Source: Methanohalophilus halophilus
GTDB taxonomy: Archaea > Halobacteriota > Methanosarcinia > Methanosarcinales > Methanosarcinaceae
Direction of reading: 5' to 3'
NCBI RefSeq assembly: GCF_001889405.1
Contig: NZ_CP017921.1
Coordinates: 820,057-884,056 of the forward strand
Length of the DNA: 64,000 nucleotides
The translations under genes and the position numbers were made by a program. Positions 18,552 through 27,877 of this stretch are shown piece by piece. Positions within the stretch are counted from its first letter, which is position 1, and every line of letters begins with the position of its first letter. The notes under the pieces are model-generated. The model was not told the origin of the DNA. It ran no database searches and saw nothing but the letters and a program-made list of their open reading frames with translations.

Positions 18552-19793
18552 ATGTCTTATATTTCAGAAACAGATCCCGATATTGCCAGAGCACTGGAGC
18601 TCGAGGCCGAAAGACAGGACTATAAACTCAACCTTATAGCATCAGAGAATTACACAAGCAGGGCGGTAATGGAAGCTCAGGGTTCCATTATGACCAACAA
18701 GTATGCAGAAGGCTACTCCGGTAAGAGATATTACGGAGGCTGTGAATTTGTTGATATTGCAGAGGATTTGGCGATTGAAAGGGCTAAGGAAATTTTTGGT
18801 GCCGAGCATGTGAACGTCCAGCCGCATTCAGGTTCAGGTGCCAATATGGCTGTTTACTTCTCCGTCCTCAATCCAGGTGACAAGATAATGGCAATGGATC
18901 TTTCACATGGAGGTCACCTATCCCATGGAAGTCCTGTAAGTTTTTCAGGTAAACTTTATGATATTGTACCTTACGGAGTAGCAGAGGAAACCGAAGAGCT
19001 GGATTATGATGCCCTCGAAGAAATGGCAAAAAAGGAAAAACCCCGGATGATAGTGACCGGTGCTTCTGCATATTCCCGCACGATCGATTTCAAGCGTTTC
19101 AGGGAAATCGCTGATTCTGTGGATGCATACCTGCTTGCGGACGTTGCTCATATAGCAGGCCTAATTGCAGCCGGTGAACATCCAAGTCCGGTGCCATATG
19201 CTGATTTTGTAACAACGACCACACACAAAACACTGAGGGGTCCCCGTGGAGGTATGGTCATGTGTTCTGAAGAATATGCAAAAGGTGTGGATAAAACAGT
19301 CTTCCCCGGTCTTCAGGGGGGCCCTCTTATGCATATTATTGCTGCCAAGGCAGTTGCGTTTAAGGAAGCTCTTTCTGATAAGTTCAAGCAGGACCAGAAA
19401 CAGACCGTGAAAAATGCAAAAGCTCTCTGTGCAAACCTGATAGACCGTGATTTTGATATTGTGGCCGGTGGCACGGATAATCATCTTATGCTTATCAATC
19501 TCAACAAATATGATCTGACTGGTAAGGAGACTGAGACCTATATGAGCAATGGTGGGATTGTTATCAACAAGAACACTATACCTTTCGAAACCCGTGGTCC
19601 CTTTATCACAAGCGGTCTGCGTGCAGGCACTCCTGCAGTAACCACTCGTGGTATGAAGGAAGCCCAGATGGAAGATGTTGCTAACTTCATAGAAACAGTA
19701 ATTCATAATCCAAAAGATCAGTCTGTACTGGATCAGGTAAATGCTGATGTACAGCAGCTGTGCAGTGACTTCCCGATATACAAGCATCTATAA
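18552..19793 (+). CDS. glyA: serine hydroxymethyltransferase
   Basis: 413 residues, standard length. PLP enzyme converting serine and a tetrahydropterin to glycine and the methylene carrier. PLP lysine is Lys226 in [14 protein letters not shown]; other family segments are [34 protein letters not shown] and DVAHIAGLI. It sits between purN and folD, which points to tetrahydrofolate and not tetrahydrosarcinapterin as its carrier, as reported for Methanosarcina barkeri. GGAGG precedes the start by 7 bases. Confidence 0.97.
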   Translation: MSYISETDPDIARALELEAERQDYKLNLIASENYTSRAVMEAQGSIMTNKYAEGYSGKRYYGGCEFVDIAEDLAIERAKEIFGAEHVNVQPHSGSGANMAVYFSVLNPGDKIMAMDLSHGGHLSHGSPVSFSGKLYDIVPYGVAEETEELDYDALEEMAKKEKPRMIVTGASAYSRTIDFKRFREIADSVDAYLLADVAHIAGLIAAGEHPSPVPYADFVTTTTHKTLRGPRGGMVMCSEEYAKGVDKTVFPGLQGGPLMHIIAAKAVAFKEALSDKFKQDQKQTVKNAKALCANLIDRDFDIVAGGTDNHLMLINLNKYDLTGKETETYMSNGGIVINKNTIPFETRGPFITSGLRAGTPAVTTRGMKEAQMEDVANFIETVIHNPKDQSVLDQVNADVQQLCSDFPIYKHL

Positions 19794-19802
19794 GGTGATT
19801 TA

Positions 19803-20663
19803 ATGGCGGGTGAAGCTAAACAGGGAATCATAGACGGCAGAGCTATTTCAAAGCAAATTGAGGCTGAATTAACAGAAGAAATATCTTCTATGAAGGCCGA
19901 TGCCGGTATAATCCCGGGTCTTGCAACTATCCTTGTGGGGCAGGACCCAGCCTCGCAATTGTATGTACGACTGAAACATAAAGCATGTGACAGGGTAGGA
20001 ATTTATGCGGAGGATCAGAAACTCGACGCCTCTATTACCCAGGAAGAACTGCTGGATGTGATCGAGAATTTGAACACACGTGCAGATATCCATGGTATAC
20101 TGCTTCAGTTGCCCCTGCCGCCACATCTGGATGCAAAAGAAGCCATGCAGGCTATTGACCCGGCAAAAGATGTGGATGGTTTTCACCCCTATAACATGGG
20201 TAACCTGATGATCGGTGACGAGGGCTTTGTTCCCTGCACACCTGCGGGGATAATCCTCGCTCTTGAATATTATGATGTCGACATTGAGGGAAAGGATGCT
20301 GTGATAGTCGGCCACAGTAATGTAGTTGGTAAACCCATGGCAGCAATGCTCTTAAACCGCAATGCTACAGTGTCGGTATGCCATGTTTACACCAAAGACC
20401 TTAAAAGTTACACCACCGGTGCCGATATACTTGTAGTTGCAGCCGGTGTCAAGCATCTCATCAAAGAAGATATGGTCAAGAAAGGAGCTGTTGTTTTTGA
20501 TGTGGGAATCACCGAAGAAGAAGGCAAGATATATGGTGATGTGGACTTTGAGAATGTTGTGAATAAAGCCTCACTTGTTACACCGGTGCCAGGGGGCGTG
20601 GGGCCTATGACCATAGCAACGCTTCTGACACATGTGACCTTTGCTGCAAAGGAAATTGAGTAA
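19803..20663 (+). CDS. folD: bifunctional methylene-THF dehydrogenase / methenyl-THF cyclohydrolase
   Basis: 286 residues. FolD oxidises methylene-tetrahydrofolate with NAD(P)+ and hydrolyses the methenyl form, giving the 10-formyl donor for PurN. Motifs include [14 protein letters not shown] with the catalytic lysine, [36 protein letters not shown] and the C-terminal [16 protein letters not shown] lies 3-4 bases before the ATG; glyA ends 9 bases upstream, so translation is probably coupled. Confidence 0.97.
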   Translation: MAGEAKQGIIDGRAISKQIEAELTEEISSMKADAGIIPGLATILVGQDPASQLYVRLKHKACDRVGIYAEDQKLDASITQEELLDVIENLNTRADIHGILLQLPLPPHLDAKEAMQAIDPAKDVDGFHPYNMGNLMIGDEGFVPCTPAGIILALEYYDVDIEGKDAVIVGHSNVVGKPMAAMLLNRNATVSVCHVYTKDLKSYTTGADILVVAAGVKHLIKEDMVKKGAVVFDVGITEEEGKIYGDVDFENVVNKASLVTPVPGGVGPMTIATLLTHVTFAAKEIE

Positions 20664-20699
20664 TCATCCTGTTAAATATAAAATCATCTGGTAATTTCA

Positions 20700-21938
20700 A
20701 TGGTCGTCGATGTTGACATATGTGGACTAAAGGTAGGGGACAATCATCCTGTAAGATTGATGGGTGTATTGAATCTCAGCCATGAATCCTTTTATAAGGG
20801 GTCTGTTGTCAGGGAAGATTCTCTCATTGATGCCGCTTCTGTCATGCTGGAGGAAGGTGCAAATGTGCTCGATATAGGCGGGCGTTCCACCTGGCCACTT
20901 GCAGAACCCATTAGCAAGGAAATAGAGCGGGAACGATTACTTCCTGCAATAGATGCCCTTGCAGGAAACGTGGATGCTGTTCTTTCAGTGGATACAGTGT
21001 TTGCGGATATTGCCGACCAGTGTCTTGACAGGGGCGCTGACCTTGTAAATGATGTTTCCGGTTTCACGATTGATGAAAACATGGTGGATGTGGTGGCAGA
21101 CCATGCATGTCCTGCTGTTGTAATGGCCTCCCGGAAAGTGCCGGGTGACGTGCTTGGGATGGATGCAGTTATGGATTCCCTGGAGGCAATCATTGAGCTG
21201 TGTGAAGGGAAGGGTATTGATACGGACCGGTTAATTCTGGATCCTGCTATTGGTAAATGGGTCCCCGAAAAGGATCCGATATACGATTTTGAGACCTTTG
21301 ACCGTTTTGAACGTCTGCAGACATTTGGTAAACCAGTTCTTGCGGCCCTTTCCCGTAAATCTTTCATAGGTGAGGTCCTGAACAAGCCTGCTGCTGAAAG
21401 ATTATATGGAAGTCTGGCCGCAACCGCAATTGCTGTGCATAAAGGAGCGCACATTATACGCACCCACGATGTGGCTGCGACAACTGATGCTGTGCGAATA
21501 GCTGAGGCGATAAGGGGCAGAATTCCCTGTCAGAAAGCGGGTGAAAGGCAGGTGAGAATGCTGGAAATTACCGATCCGGATGATTCTGTAAAGGTGATGA
21601 AATCCCTGGATGTGACTTCCACCGGCGCACAGGTTATGAAAAATAAATCCGTGATGTTCAATCTGCTTGTGAGCAATATCACAACCACAGAAGCCCTTAT
21701 AATCAAGCAGGAGATCCTGGCAAGAGGCGGGGATGCATGTCTTGAGCGAAATGCTGTATCACATGAGACTGAGAATACCGATCTTGTTGTAATGGGCACC
21801 CTTTTGCAGTTGAAAAAGCTTGTTGCAAAACTACAGGGCCAGGCAAGGAATTTGCCTCAGATAGCCGCGATGATGGATACAGTTCTGGATGAATATAATG
21901 ATGTAAAATATCGTTATTCTTCCTGGAAGTTTGATTAA
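20700..21938 (+). CDS. dihydropteroate synthase-like protein with extra C-terminal domain
   Basis: 412 residues. The first 275 form a dihydropteroate synthase barrel with family signatures in changed form: VLNLSHESFYKG (usual N-V-T-P-D-S-F), DIGGRSTWP, VLSVDTV, NDVSGF, DPAIGKW, ALSRKSFIG and RTHDVA. Residues 280-412 are an additional domain that I cannot identify and that bacterial FolP lacks. Archaeal 'dihydropteroate synthase-related' proteins share this layout. Position after purN-glyA-folD suggests it makes the pterin-pABA unit of the folate carrier, but the altered substrate loop leaves room for another pterin or arylamine acceptor. Confidence 0.82.
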   Translation: MVVDVDICGLKVGDNHPVRLMGVLNLSHESFYKGSVVREDSLIDAASVMLEEGANVLDIGGRSTWPLAEPISKEIERERLLPAIDALAGNVDAVLSVDTVFADIADQCLDRGADLVNDVSGFTIDENMVDVVADHACPAVVMASRKVPGDVLGMDAVMDSLEAIIELCEGKGIDTDRLILDPAIGKWVPEKDPIYDFETFDRFERLQTFGKPVLAALSRKSFIGEVLNKPAAERLYGSLAATAIAVHKGAHIIRTHDVAATTDAVRIAEAIRGRIPCQKAGERQVRMLEITDPDDSVKVMKSLDVTSTGAQVMKNKSVMFNLLVSNITTTEALIIKQEILARGGDACLERNAVSHETENTDLVVMGTLLQLKKLVAKLQGQARNLPQIAAMMDTVLDEYNDVKYRYSSWKFD

Positions 21939-21989
21939 TCTCTTTTTCGATTGTTTATTGTGGTGGATGACGGGTCTTTTTATACTGCT

Positions 21990-22160
21990 ACGTTCCAAAT
22001 ATTATATATATCATAATACCGTGCGATATGCACTAAAAGATTTGCTGCATGCTCGTACATAAAAACCGGAATTTTATTGCAGGATTTATTTTGTCCTGTG
22101 GGTTAAATTAATTATATCTATGGATGATATCTTATTAATGAACTGATTAACTGGAGGCAA
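21990..22160 (+). promoter_or_regulatory. leader and promoter region of the hydantoinase-like gene
   Basis: The 228 bases between the DHPS-like gene and 22167 hold no gene I can support. They contain an A/T-rich promoter-like block around 21998-22018 (ATTATATATATCATAAT), a short inverted repeat CAGGA/TCCTG near 22080-22099, and a clear GGAGG ribosome-binding site near 22152. Confidence 0.35.
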
Positions 22161-22166
22161 TTTATT

Positions 22167-24092
22167 ATGCAATACAGTATGGGGATTGATGCAGGTGGCA
22201 CATATACGGATTCGGTTATTATCAGGGATTCGGACGGAGCAGTTATCGACTCTAATAAAGCTCTTACCACTTATCCGGACCTTCTTGGAGGAATAAGAAA
22301 TTCGCTTGACGGGTTGGACCAGGAGTATCTCACAAATGTAAAATTGGTATCTGTCTCCACAACCCTGTCCACGAACACTATTCTGGAAAAAACCGGTTAC
22401 CCTGTGGCATTGTTGATGATCGGGGATTATTCGATTCCTGAAGGACATTCTATTGACAATTCCATTGTAATTAAGGGAGGACATGGCTCTTATGGGGAGG
22501 AAATAGCCCCTCTGGATGAGCAGGCCATCAGGGATTATGTGAAAAAAATGGAGGAGAAAGTGTCAGCTTTTGCCATTTCTTCCTATTTTAGTGTACGTAA
22601 CCCAAACCATGAACTGCGTGCAAAAGAGATCGTAAAAGAACTTACCGGGATGCCTGTGGTCTGCGGCCATGAGCTGTCCCAGGCACTGGGGGCTTATGAA
22701 AGAGGAGTTACTGCTTATCTCAATGCCCAGTTGATACCTATAACAAGTCAGTTCATAGAAACAGTTATTGGTGAAATGGAAAGGCGTAACATTAATGCTC
22801 GTCTTTTGATGCTCAAATGTGATGGTTCAGTGGTGGGTATTGATGAGGCCAAGGAAAAACCCATTGAATCCATATTTTCAGGTCCTGCCGCAAGTCTTGT
22901 TGGCGCTTCCTACCTATCGGATTCTCCTACATGTCTTGCTATTGATGTCGGTGGTACCAGTACCGATGTAGCCATGGTAAATGACGGGTTGCCCGAGATT
23001 ACCGACAGGGGCGCAGTAGTGGGAGGCTGGCAGACCAAAGTACAGGCCATACGCATGGAAACCTCTGCTATGGGTGGAGATAGCCACGTATGGATCAAAG
23101 CCCAGAAGATAAACATTGGCCCTCGCAGGGTCATGCCTCTATGTGTAGCAGCTTCGAAGTGGCCATCGATTATTGATAAGCTCAAACTTTCACGTACTCC
23201 TTCCAAAATGCAGATGTGTGAGAATATCCAGCCTACCAAATTCTTTGTTAAAACGGGCAAAGAGATTCCAAACATCAGTAAGCTTGAGCAGGAGATTTTG
23301 GATAATATAGGTGATGAACCTGTTTCTGTAACTGAAATCTTCATCGACAGATTGCCTTCTCCTCTGCTATTGGACAGGCTGATTCAGAAAAGACTGGTGC
23401 AGGCTATCGGCTTTACTCCTACGGATGCATTACATGTACTCGGCGAATATGATGCCTGGAATGCAGAAGCATCCCGAATAGGTGCAAACACATTGGGCAG
23501 GTTGACTTTTCTGGAAAAAAGCAAGTTTTCCAAAGCTGTAAAATCCAAATTTGCCCATAATATGGCATTATACATAATGGCTTATCTTCTCCGGAAGGTG
23601 GATAAAGAGGAAATTGAGACAATCATTGCAAACCAGAAAGAGTTTTTCAGTCATTTCAAAGTCGATGTGCCGGTAATACTTCTGGGTGGGCCTGTAAGTG
23701 CCTATATAAATGAAGTGAATGAGTTGCTAGATGCCGACATAATCCTCCCTGAACATGCGGAAGTTGGTAATGCTGTGGGGGCACTTGTGGGTAAAGGTAT
23801 CAAACGTGTGGAGATCCTGATTCGTACAGTATCCAAGGGTAACAAAACAGGCATAATGATGTTTTCCCCGCATGGCAGGCAAAAATTCCCGGGTTATCCG
23901 GATGCACTTGAAGCAGCTGAAAAACTCGGCAGGGAAATGGTGCTTGAATACATGAAAGAAGCCGGTCTGGATCGCGGAGATGTTAAAGTGGAAGTCAGCA
24001 AGCAGGAAATCAAACTCCATGAAGGTGGTGGCTTGCCGATTGAGACCAAGCTGACTTTTGTGGGTATAGGAATGCCTGAGATTGAAAAATAA
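22167..24092 (+). CDS. hydantoinase/oxoprolinase family ATPase-like protein
   Basis: 641 residues of the hydantoinase A/oxoprolinase family, which has an actin-like (ASKHA) ATP-binding fold and couples ATP hydrolysis to opening of a cyclic amide. The first phosphate loop is MGIDAGGTYTD (5-15), the second IDVGGTSTDVA, and STTLSTNTILE and SGPAASLVGASYL are also typical. A late GGPVSAY...EHAEVGNAVGALVG segment is conserved. No HyuB-type partner is adjacent; instead metV and metF follow, suggesting a role linked to reductase assembly or pterin chemistry (inference). Start ATG has GGAGG upstream. Confidence 0.85.
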   Translation: MQYSMGIDAGGTYTDSVIIRDSDGAVIDSNKALTTYPDLLGGIRNSLDGLDQEYLTNVKLVSVSTTLSTNTILEKTGYPVALLMIGDYSIPEGHSIDNSIVIKGGHGSYGEEIAPLDEQAIRDYVKKMEEKVSAFAISSYFSVRNPNHELRAKEIVKELTGMPVVCGHELSQALGAYERGVTAYLNAQLIPITSQFIETVIGEMERRNINARLLMLKCDGSVVGIDEAKEKPIESIFSGPAASLVGASYLSDSPTCLAIDVGGTSTDVAMVNDGLPEITDRGAVVGGWQTKVQAIRMETSAMGGDSHVWIKAQKINIGPRRVMPLCVAASKWPSIIDKLKLSRTPSKMQMCENIQPTKFFVKTGKEIPNISKLEQEILDNIGDEPVSVTEIFIDRLPSPLLLDRLIQKRLVQAIGFTPTDALHVLGEYDAWNAEASRIGANTLGRLTFLEKSKFSKAVKSKFAHNMALYIMAYLLRKVDKEEIETIIANQKEFFSHFKVDVPVILLGGPVSAYINEVNELLDADIILPEHAEVGNAVGALVGKGIKRVEILIRTVSKGNKTGIMMFSPHGRQKFPGYPDALEAAEKLGREMVLEYMKEAGLDRGDVKVEVSKQEIKLHEGGGLPIETKLTFVGIGMPEIEK

Positions 24093-24125
24093 GGAGGTTT
24101 GGATGCAATTATTCGCCCTCCTTTT
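24091..24125 (+). terminator. hairpin after the hydantoinase-like gene
   Basis: AAGGAGG (24091-24097) pairs with CCTCCTT (24117-24123), a 7-base stem with a 19-base loop, running into TTTT. It overlaps the stop codon. It fits a terminator or attenuator; the left arm is also a perfect ribosome-binding site for a 12-codon reading frame (24103-24141). Confidence 0.45.
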
Positions 24126-24210
24126 CCCCCTTCATGAATAGAATAAGGCTAATTTTTCAAGACACTGGTAAACTTTAATACCATCTTTTCCTTTTGCAGA
24201 ATGGATACCT

Positions 24211-24816
24211 ATGATAATCTCCTCTTCCAAACCCTTTGAAGAAATCCTGGAAAACCTCGATGATTCCGGCAAGATATTTGTGCTGGGCTGCGGGGTCTGC
24301 GCCACAAAGTTACATGTGGGTGGGGAACCCGAAGTTGAGGCTATGTGCCGCAAACTACGGGATGCGGGAAAAGAAGTAATTGGTGGAGGAATTGCAAAAG
24401 CTGCATGCAGCTTTAAATCAAGGGAGAGTTTGCTGGAGAATGGTCCTGCAATTGAAAAAGCCGACACCATTATAGTTATGTCCTGTGGCAGCGGTCTTTC
24501 TGTGGTTTCCTCTCTTGTGGATGTGCCGGTGCATCCGGCAACAAACACCGATTCACTGGGAGGATATTCAGAAGGCCATGTCCGGCAAGACCTGTGTGCC
24601 ATGTGTGGCAGCTGTATAGCAGATTCTTTTGGTGGTGTATGTCCGACGGCACGCTGTCCCAAGGGCCTTATGAATGGTCCCTGTGGTGGTGCAATGGAAG
24701 GAAAATGCGAGGTGGATCCTGACAGGGAATGTGCCTGGGAATTGATCTACTTAAGGCTCAAAGAGATTGGCCGGCTGGACCTGCTGGAGAGGATTTTCGA
24801 GCCGAAGGAATATTGA
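24211..24816 (+). CDS. metV: MetV-like zinc/iron-sulfur partner of methylene-THF reductase
   Basis: 201 residues of the 'methylene-tetrahydrofolate reductase C-terminal' family, which occurs as a separate subunit (MetV) next to MetF in acetogens. The first part is a Rossmann-like domain (KIFVLGCGVCATKLH, ADTIIVMSCGSG); the end is very Cys rich (DLCAMCGSC, GVCPTARCPKG, MNGPCGGAMEGKCEVD), suiting a zinc or Fe-S site. In acetogens MetV is needed for MetF activity. It precedes metF by 34 bases. Confidence 0.88.
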   Translation: MIISSSKPFEEILENLDDSGKIFVLGCGVCATKLHVGGEPEVEAMCRKLRDAGKEVIGGGIAKAACSFKSRESLLENGPAIEKADTIIVMSCGSGLSVVSSLVDVPVHPATNTDSLGGYSEGHVRQDLCAMCGSCIADSFGGVCPTARCPKGLMNGPCGGAMEGKCEVDPDRECAWELIYLRLKEIGRLDLLERIFEPKEY

Positions 24817-24850
24817 AGGCTGGGTATTAATATTTCCTTTTCCCGGTTCG

Positions 24851-25768
24851 ATGAGTTTAAAAACCAATGTCACATATTATCCTGCCATGCCCTCTGCCTT
24901 CAAGGAAAAGCTGCTGTCCGATGACTTTGTAATCACCTCAGAGATATCGCCTCCCAAGGGCGTGGATGTCTCCTCGGCCTTTGAGGAAGCAGGACTGATT
25001 AAGGATTACGTGGATGCATTCAACGTTACCGACAACCAGCGTGCGGTTATGCGCATGTCTCCCCTGGCAATGGGTCACCTGTTAAAGGAGCAGGGATTGG
25101 ACGTTATTATGCAGTTTACATGCAGGGATCGTAATCGTCTGGCTCTCCAGTCGGATCTACTCGGCGCTTATGCAATGGGTATGGAAAATGTCTGTATAAT
25201 GTCCGGGGATTACCCGACAAAAGGGGATAATCCCGGTGCAAAACCGGTGTATGATCTTGATTCGGTACAACTGCTCGGGGCAATGAACCGGTTGGAGGAA
25301 GGATACGATATTGCAGGCAACCCGCTGGAATCATCTCCCTCCTTTACAAAAGGGGCGGTATGCAATACCGAACCTGATCAACCACTACAACTAATGAAAC
25401 TCGAAAAGAAAGCACATATGGGAATTGATTTTTTCCAGACTCAGGCCGTCTATGATATCGGGCATTTTGAAACATTCATGGACAGTATTTCTCATATGGA
25501 TGTACCGGTGCTTGCAGGGCTTATTCCTCTCAAATCCGCCCATATGGCCCGTTTCATGAATGAAAAGATTCCTGGTATCCGGGTAGGGGATGAACTGATA
25601 GCACGCATGGAATCCTCAACTGACCCTGCAGAAGAAGGCCTTCTAATATGTGCCGAACAAATTCGTGAATTAAGGAAGGTGTGCAGGGGCATACATCTCA
25701 TGCCCATTGGCCATTACAGTCACATAACGGCCCTCTTTGAAATGGCCGGTTTACATGAAAAAAACTGA
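24851..25768 (+). CDS. metF: methylenetetrahydrofolate reductase catalytic subunit
   Basis: 305 residues of the MTHFR TIM-barrel family: reduces methylene- to methyl-tetrahydrofolate with FAD. Segments seen are FVITSEISPPKGVDVSS, VTDNQRAVMRMSP, MQFTCRDRNR (folate/FAD site), GDYPTKGDNPGAKPVYDLDS and FFQTQAVYD. The frame runs back to 24767 inside metV, but that part is unlike MetF; ATG 24851 has no clear SD and a TATA-like TTAATATTT about 20 bases ahead, so it may be leaderless. The methyl product could feed methionine or another biosynthetic need, separate from the sarcinapterin route used for methanogenesis (Mer). Confidence 0.92.
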   Translation: MSLKTNVTYYPAMPSAFKEKLLSDDFVITSEISPPKGVDVSSAFEEAGLIKDYVDAFNVTDNQRAVMRMSPLAMGHLLKEQGLDVIMQFTCRDRNRLALQSDLLGAYAMGMENVCIMSGDYPTKGDNPGAKPVYDLDSVQLLGAMNRLEEGYDIAGNPLESSPSFTKGAVCNTEPDQPLQLMKLEKKAHMGIDFFQTQAVYDIGHFETFMDSISHMDVPVLAGLIPLKSAHMARFMNEKIPGIRVGDELIARMESSTDPAEEGLLICAEQIRELRKVCRGIHLMPIGHYSHITALFEMAGLHEKN

Positions 25769-25790
25769 TTACCCCCTCTAAGGGATTATT

Positions 25791-27035
25791 ATGCTTACAC
25801 AGATTGATCATGCCAAAAACGGTGAATTGACCGCTGAGATGCAGCAGGTCGCAGTACAGGAAAATATGGACTCTGGCACGGTACTATCCCGCGTCTTAGG
25901 GGGCAGCCTCGTAATTATGACAAGGCAGGGCAATCCTCCGGTTGCAATCGGGGAAGGAGCTACTACCAAGATCAATGTAAATCTAGGCAGTTCTGCTGCG
26001 AGTATTGATCCCTCCTCAGAGATTGAAAAGGCCCGGATTGCAGAAAAATACGGTGCCGATACCATAACCGATCTTTCAATGGGAGGAGACATCCAGCAGA
26101 TTCGCAAAGCAATTATTGAAAACACCACCTTGCCATTGACTACGGTCCCTGTGTATCAGGCCGTTGTGGAATGTGGCCTGAAAAATGTCACTTCAGCTGA
26201 CATACTTTCTTATCTCAGATCCCAGGTAGCTGAAGGTATAAGTTCCGTTGTATTGCACTGTGTTGAAAAACAAATGCTTGAAAAAGTTAAAGGTTCAGGC
26301 AGGCTGATGGGCATGGTTTCCAAAGGTGGCTCATTTACCAGTGTCTTCATGCTTGTGAGTGGCTGTGAAAATCCATTTCTTGAAAACTTCGATGAGGTAA
26401 TGGAAATTCTACGGGATAAGGATGTGGTGCTGTCTTTGGGTAATACTATGAGAAGTGGTTGTATCCATGACAGGCCGGATCAGGCCCAGCTGATGGAGAT
26501 GGAAAACAATGCAGCCCTTGCAAAACGTGCCAATGAATGTGGTGTACAGGTAATCATAGAAGGAATGGGTGGCCATGTGGCGGCATCTTCCATTCCTGAA
26601 TATGTTGGGACCTATCGTTCCAAATCCTGCCATCCCCTTTTTGTGGCAGGTCCTCTGCCTACGGATATTGCCCTGGGTTATGATCATATCGCAGGTGCTG
26701 TAGGGGCAAGTATGGCAAGCGGTGCAGGTGCCGACTATCTCTGTTACATAACTCCTTCCGAGCACCTTTCCCTGCCAACCCCTGATCAGGTAAGGGAAGG
26801 TCTGGTTGCTTTCAAGATAGCGGCTCATATAGGTGACTCGATGAAATATGGTATGGCAGAAAAAGATCGTCTGCTTGCAAAAAGACGCGCCAGTTTTGAT
26901 TGGGAAGGGCAGATGGAACTTGCTTTTGATCCGGACCGTCCAAGGGATTTTTGTCCGATGGAGGGTCCATGTTCCATGTGTGGGGAATACTGTGCCATCC
27001 AGATAATGGGGGAATATCTTGCAGAAGGTGAGTAA
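25791..27035 (+). CDS. thiC: ThiC-like phosphomethylpyrimidine synthase
   Basis: 414 residues, the short archaeal length. ThiC is a radical-SAM enzyme that rearranges aminoimidazole ribotide to HMP-phosphate for thiamine. Recognisable parts are DLSMGGDI, TTVPVYQA, GTMRSGC-like NTMRSGCIHD, EGMGGHVA, GPLPTDIALGYDHIAGAVG and the cluster end GPCSMCGEYC. That cluster motif is CX2CX3C as read here, whereas enteric ThiC has CX2CX4C. Archaeal genomes often carry two paralogues, and BzaF, which makes 5-hydroxybenzimidazole for cobamides, is a close relative, so thiamine is probable but not certain. cofE follows by 10 bases. Confidence 0.88.
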   Translation: MLTQIDHAKNGELTAEMQQVAVQENMDSGTVLSRVLGGSLVIMTRQGNPPVAIGEGATTKINVNLGSSAASIDPSSEIEKARIAEKYGADTITDLSMGGDIQQIRKAIIENTTLPLTTVPVYQAVVECGLKNVTSADILSYLRSQVAEGISSVVLHCVEKQMLEKVKGSGRLMGMVSKGGSFTSVFMLVSGCENPFLENFDEVMEILRDKDVVLSLGNTMRSGCIHDRPDQAQLMEMENNAALAKRANECGVQVIIEGMGGHVAASSIPEYVGTYRSKSCHPLFVAGPLPTDIALGYDHIAGAVGASMASGAGADYLCYITPSEHLSLPTPDQVREGLVAFKIAAHIGDSMKYGMAEKDRLLAKRRASFDWEGQMELAFDPDRPRDFCPMEGPCSMCGEYCAIQIMGEYLAEGE

Positions 27036-27045
27036 ATCCCCTTCA

Positions 27046-27816
27046 ATGCAGCTTATAGGTGTCAGGACCCCCATAATAAATTCCGGGGACAACGTTGTAG
27101 AGGTACTTTCAAAAGCTTTTGCAGAACAATCCATCACTCTGGAAAATGGTGACGTGGTAGTGCTGGCTGAATCTGCAGTTGCTACAGCTGAAGGAAGGAT
27201 AGTGAATCTTTCAGACATAAGTCCCACGCAACAGGCATTGAAACTGGCCCACCGCTACAGTCTGGATCCGCGGGAAATGGAATTGGTGTTGCAGGAATGT
27301 GATGAAGTATTCGGAGGGGTTCCCGGTGCAGCATTGACTATAACTAAAGGAAATCTTTCTCCCAACGCAGGAATTGATGGTTCCAATGCCCCGGCTGGCC
27401 ATGTTGTCCTGCTTCCTGAAGATGCCGATAAAAGTGCTTCAGTTATCAGGAAAGGACTCAGGGAAAAATTTGAATGTGATATCGGTGTAATTGTGGGTGA
27501 CAGTCGTACCCAGCCCCTGCGACTGGGGTGTGTGGGTGTGGCGCTTGGTACCTCCGGCTTGATTCCGGTCGAGGATGCCAGGGGAGAAAGTGACCTGTTT
27601 GGCAATATCCTCCATATCACTCATAAGGCTGTGGCGGATAATATCATGTCTGCCTGCCAGCTTGTAATGGGTGAGGGTGGAGAAAGTGTTCCCTGTGTAA
27701 TTGTGAGGAATGCACCGGTCAGGCTGGTGGATGAAGATGTGCCTATGCCCCTCTTTTCCAGGGAAGAATGCATGTATTACAGCAATATTCGTAATAACGG
27801 TACTTCGAAACCCTGA
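27046..27816 (+). CDS. cofE: coenzyme F420-0:L-glutamate ligase
   Basis: 256 residues from ATG 27046; a TTG at 27019 would overlap thiC and lacks support. CofE adds one or two glutamates to F420-0 using GTP, completing the hydride carrier central to methanogenesis. Family features: GVRTPIINSGDNV near the start, NGDVVVLAESAVATAEGR, KGNLSPNAGIDGSNAPAG, GVIVGDSRTQPLRLG and ARGESDLFG. A methanogen marker. Adjacent to thiC and in the same direction as the folate-type genes. Confidence 0.94.
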   Translation: MQLIGVRTPIINSGDNVVEVLSKAFAEQSITLENGDVVVLAESAVATAEGRIVNLSDISPTQQALKLAHRYSLDPREMELVLQECDEVFGGVPGAALTITKGNLSPNAGIDGSNAPAGHVVLLPEDADKSASVIRKGLREKFECDIGVIVGDSRTQPLRLGCVGVALGTSGLIPVEDARGESDLFGNILHITHKAVADNIMSACQLVMGEGGESVPCVIVRNAPVRLVDEDVPMPLFSREECMYYSNIRNNGTSKP

Positions 27817-27831
27817 TTCTCTCGCCAGCAA

Positions 27832-27840
27832 ATTTATATA
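27832..27840 (+). promoter_or_regulatory. TATA box for the thioredoxin transcript
   Basis: ATTTATATA lies 110 bases before the thioredoxin start; expected transcription start near 27863-27867, giving a leader of about 85 bases that contains the small frame described at 27878-27952. Confidence 0.5.
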
Positions 27841-27877
27841 GGATAAAACCATGATTTTGTATGGTTGGTGCAATACC

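Noticed and set aside
19161-19787. Minus-strand frame of 208 codons inside glyA
   Set aside because: Antisense to a conserved gene, no recognisable motif.
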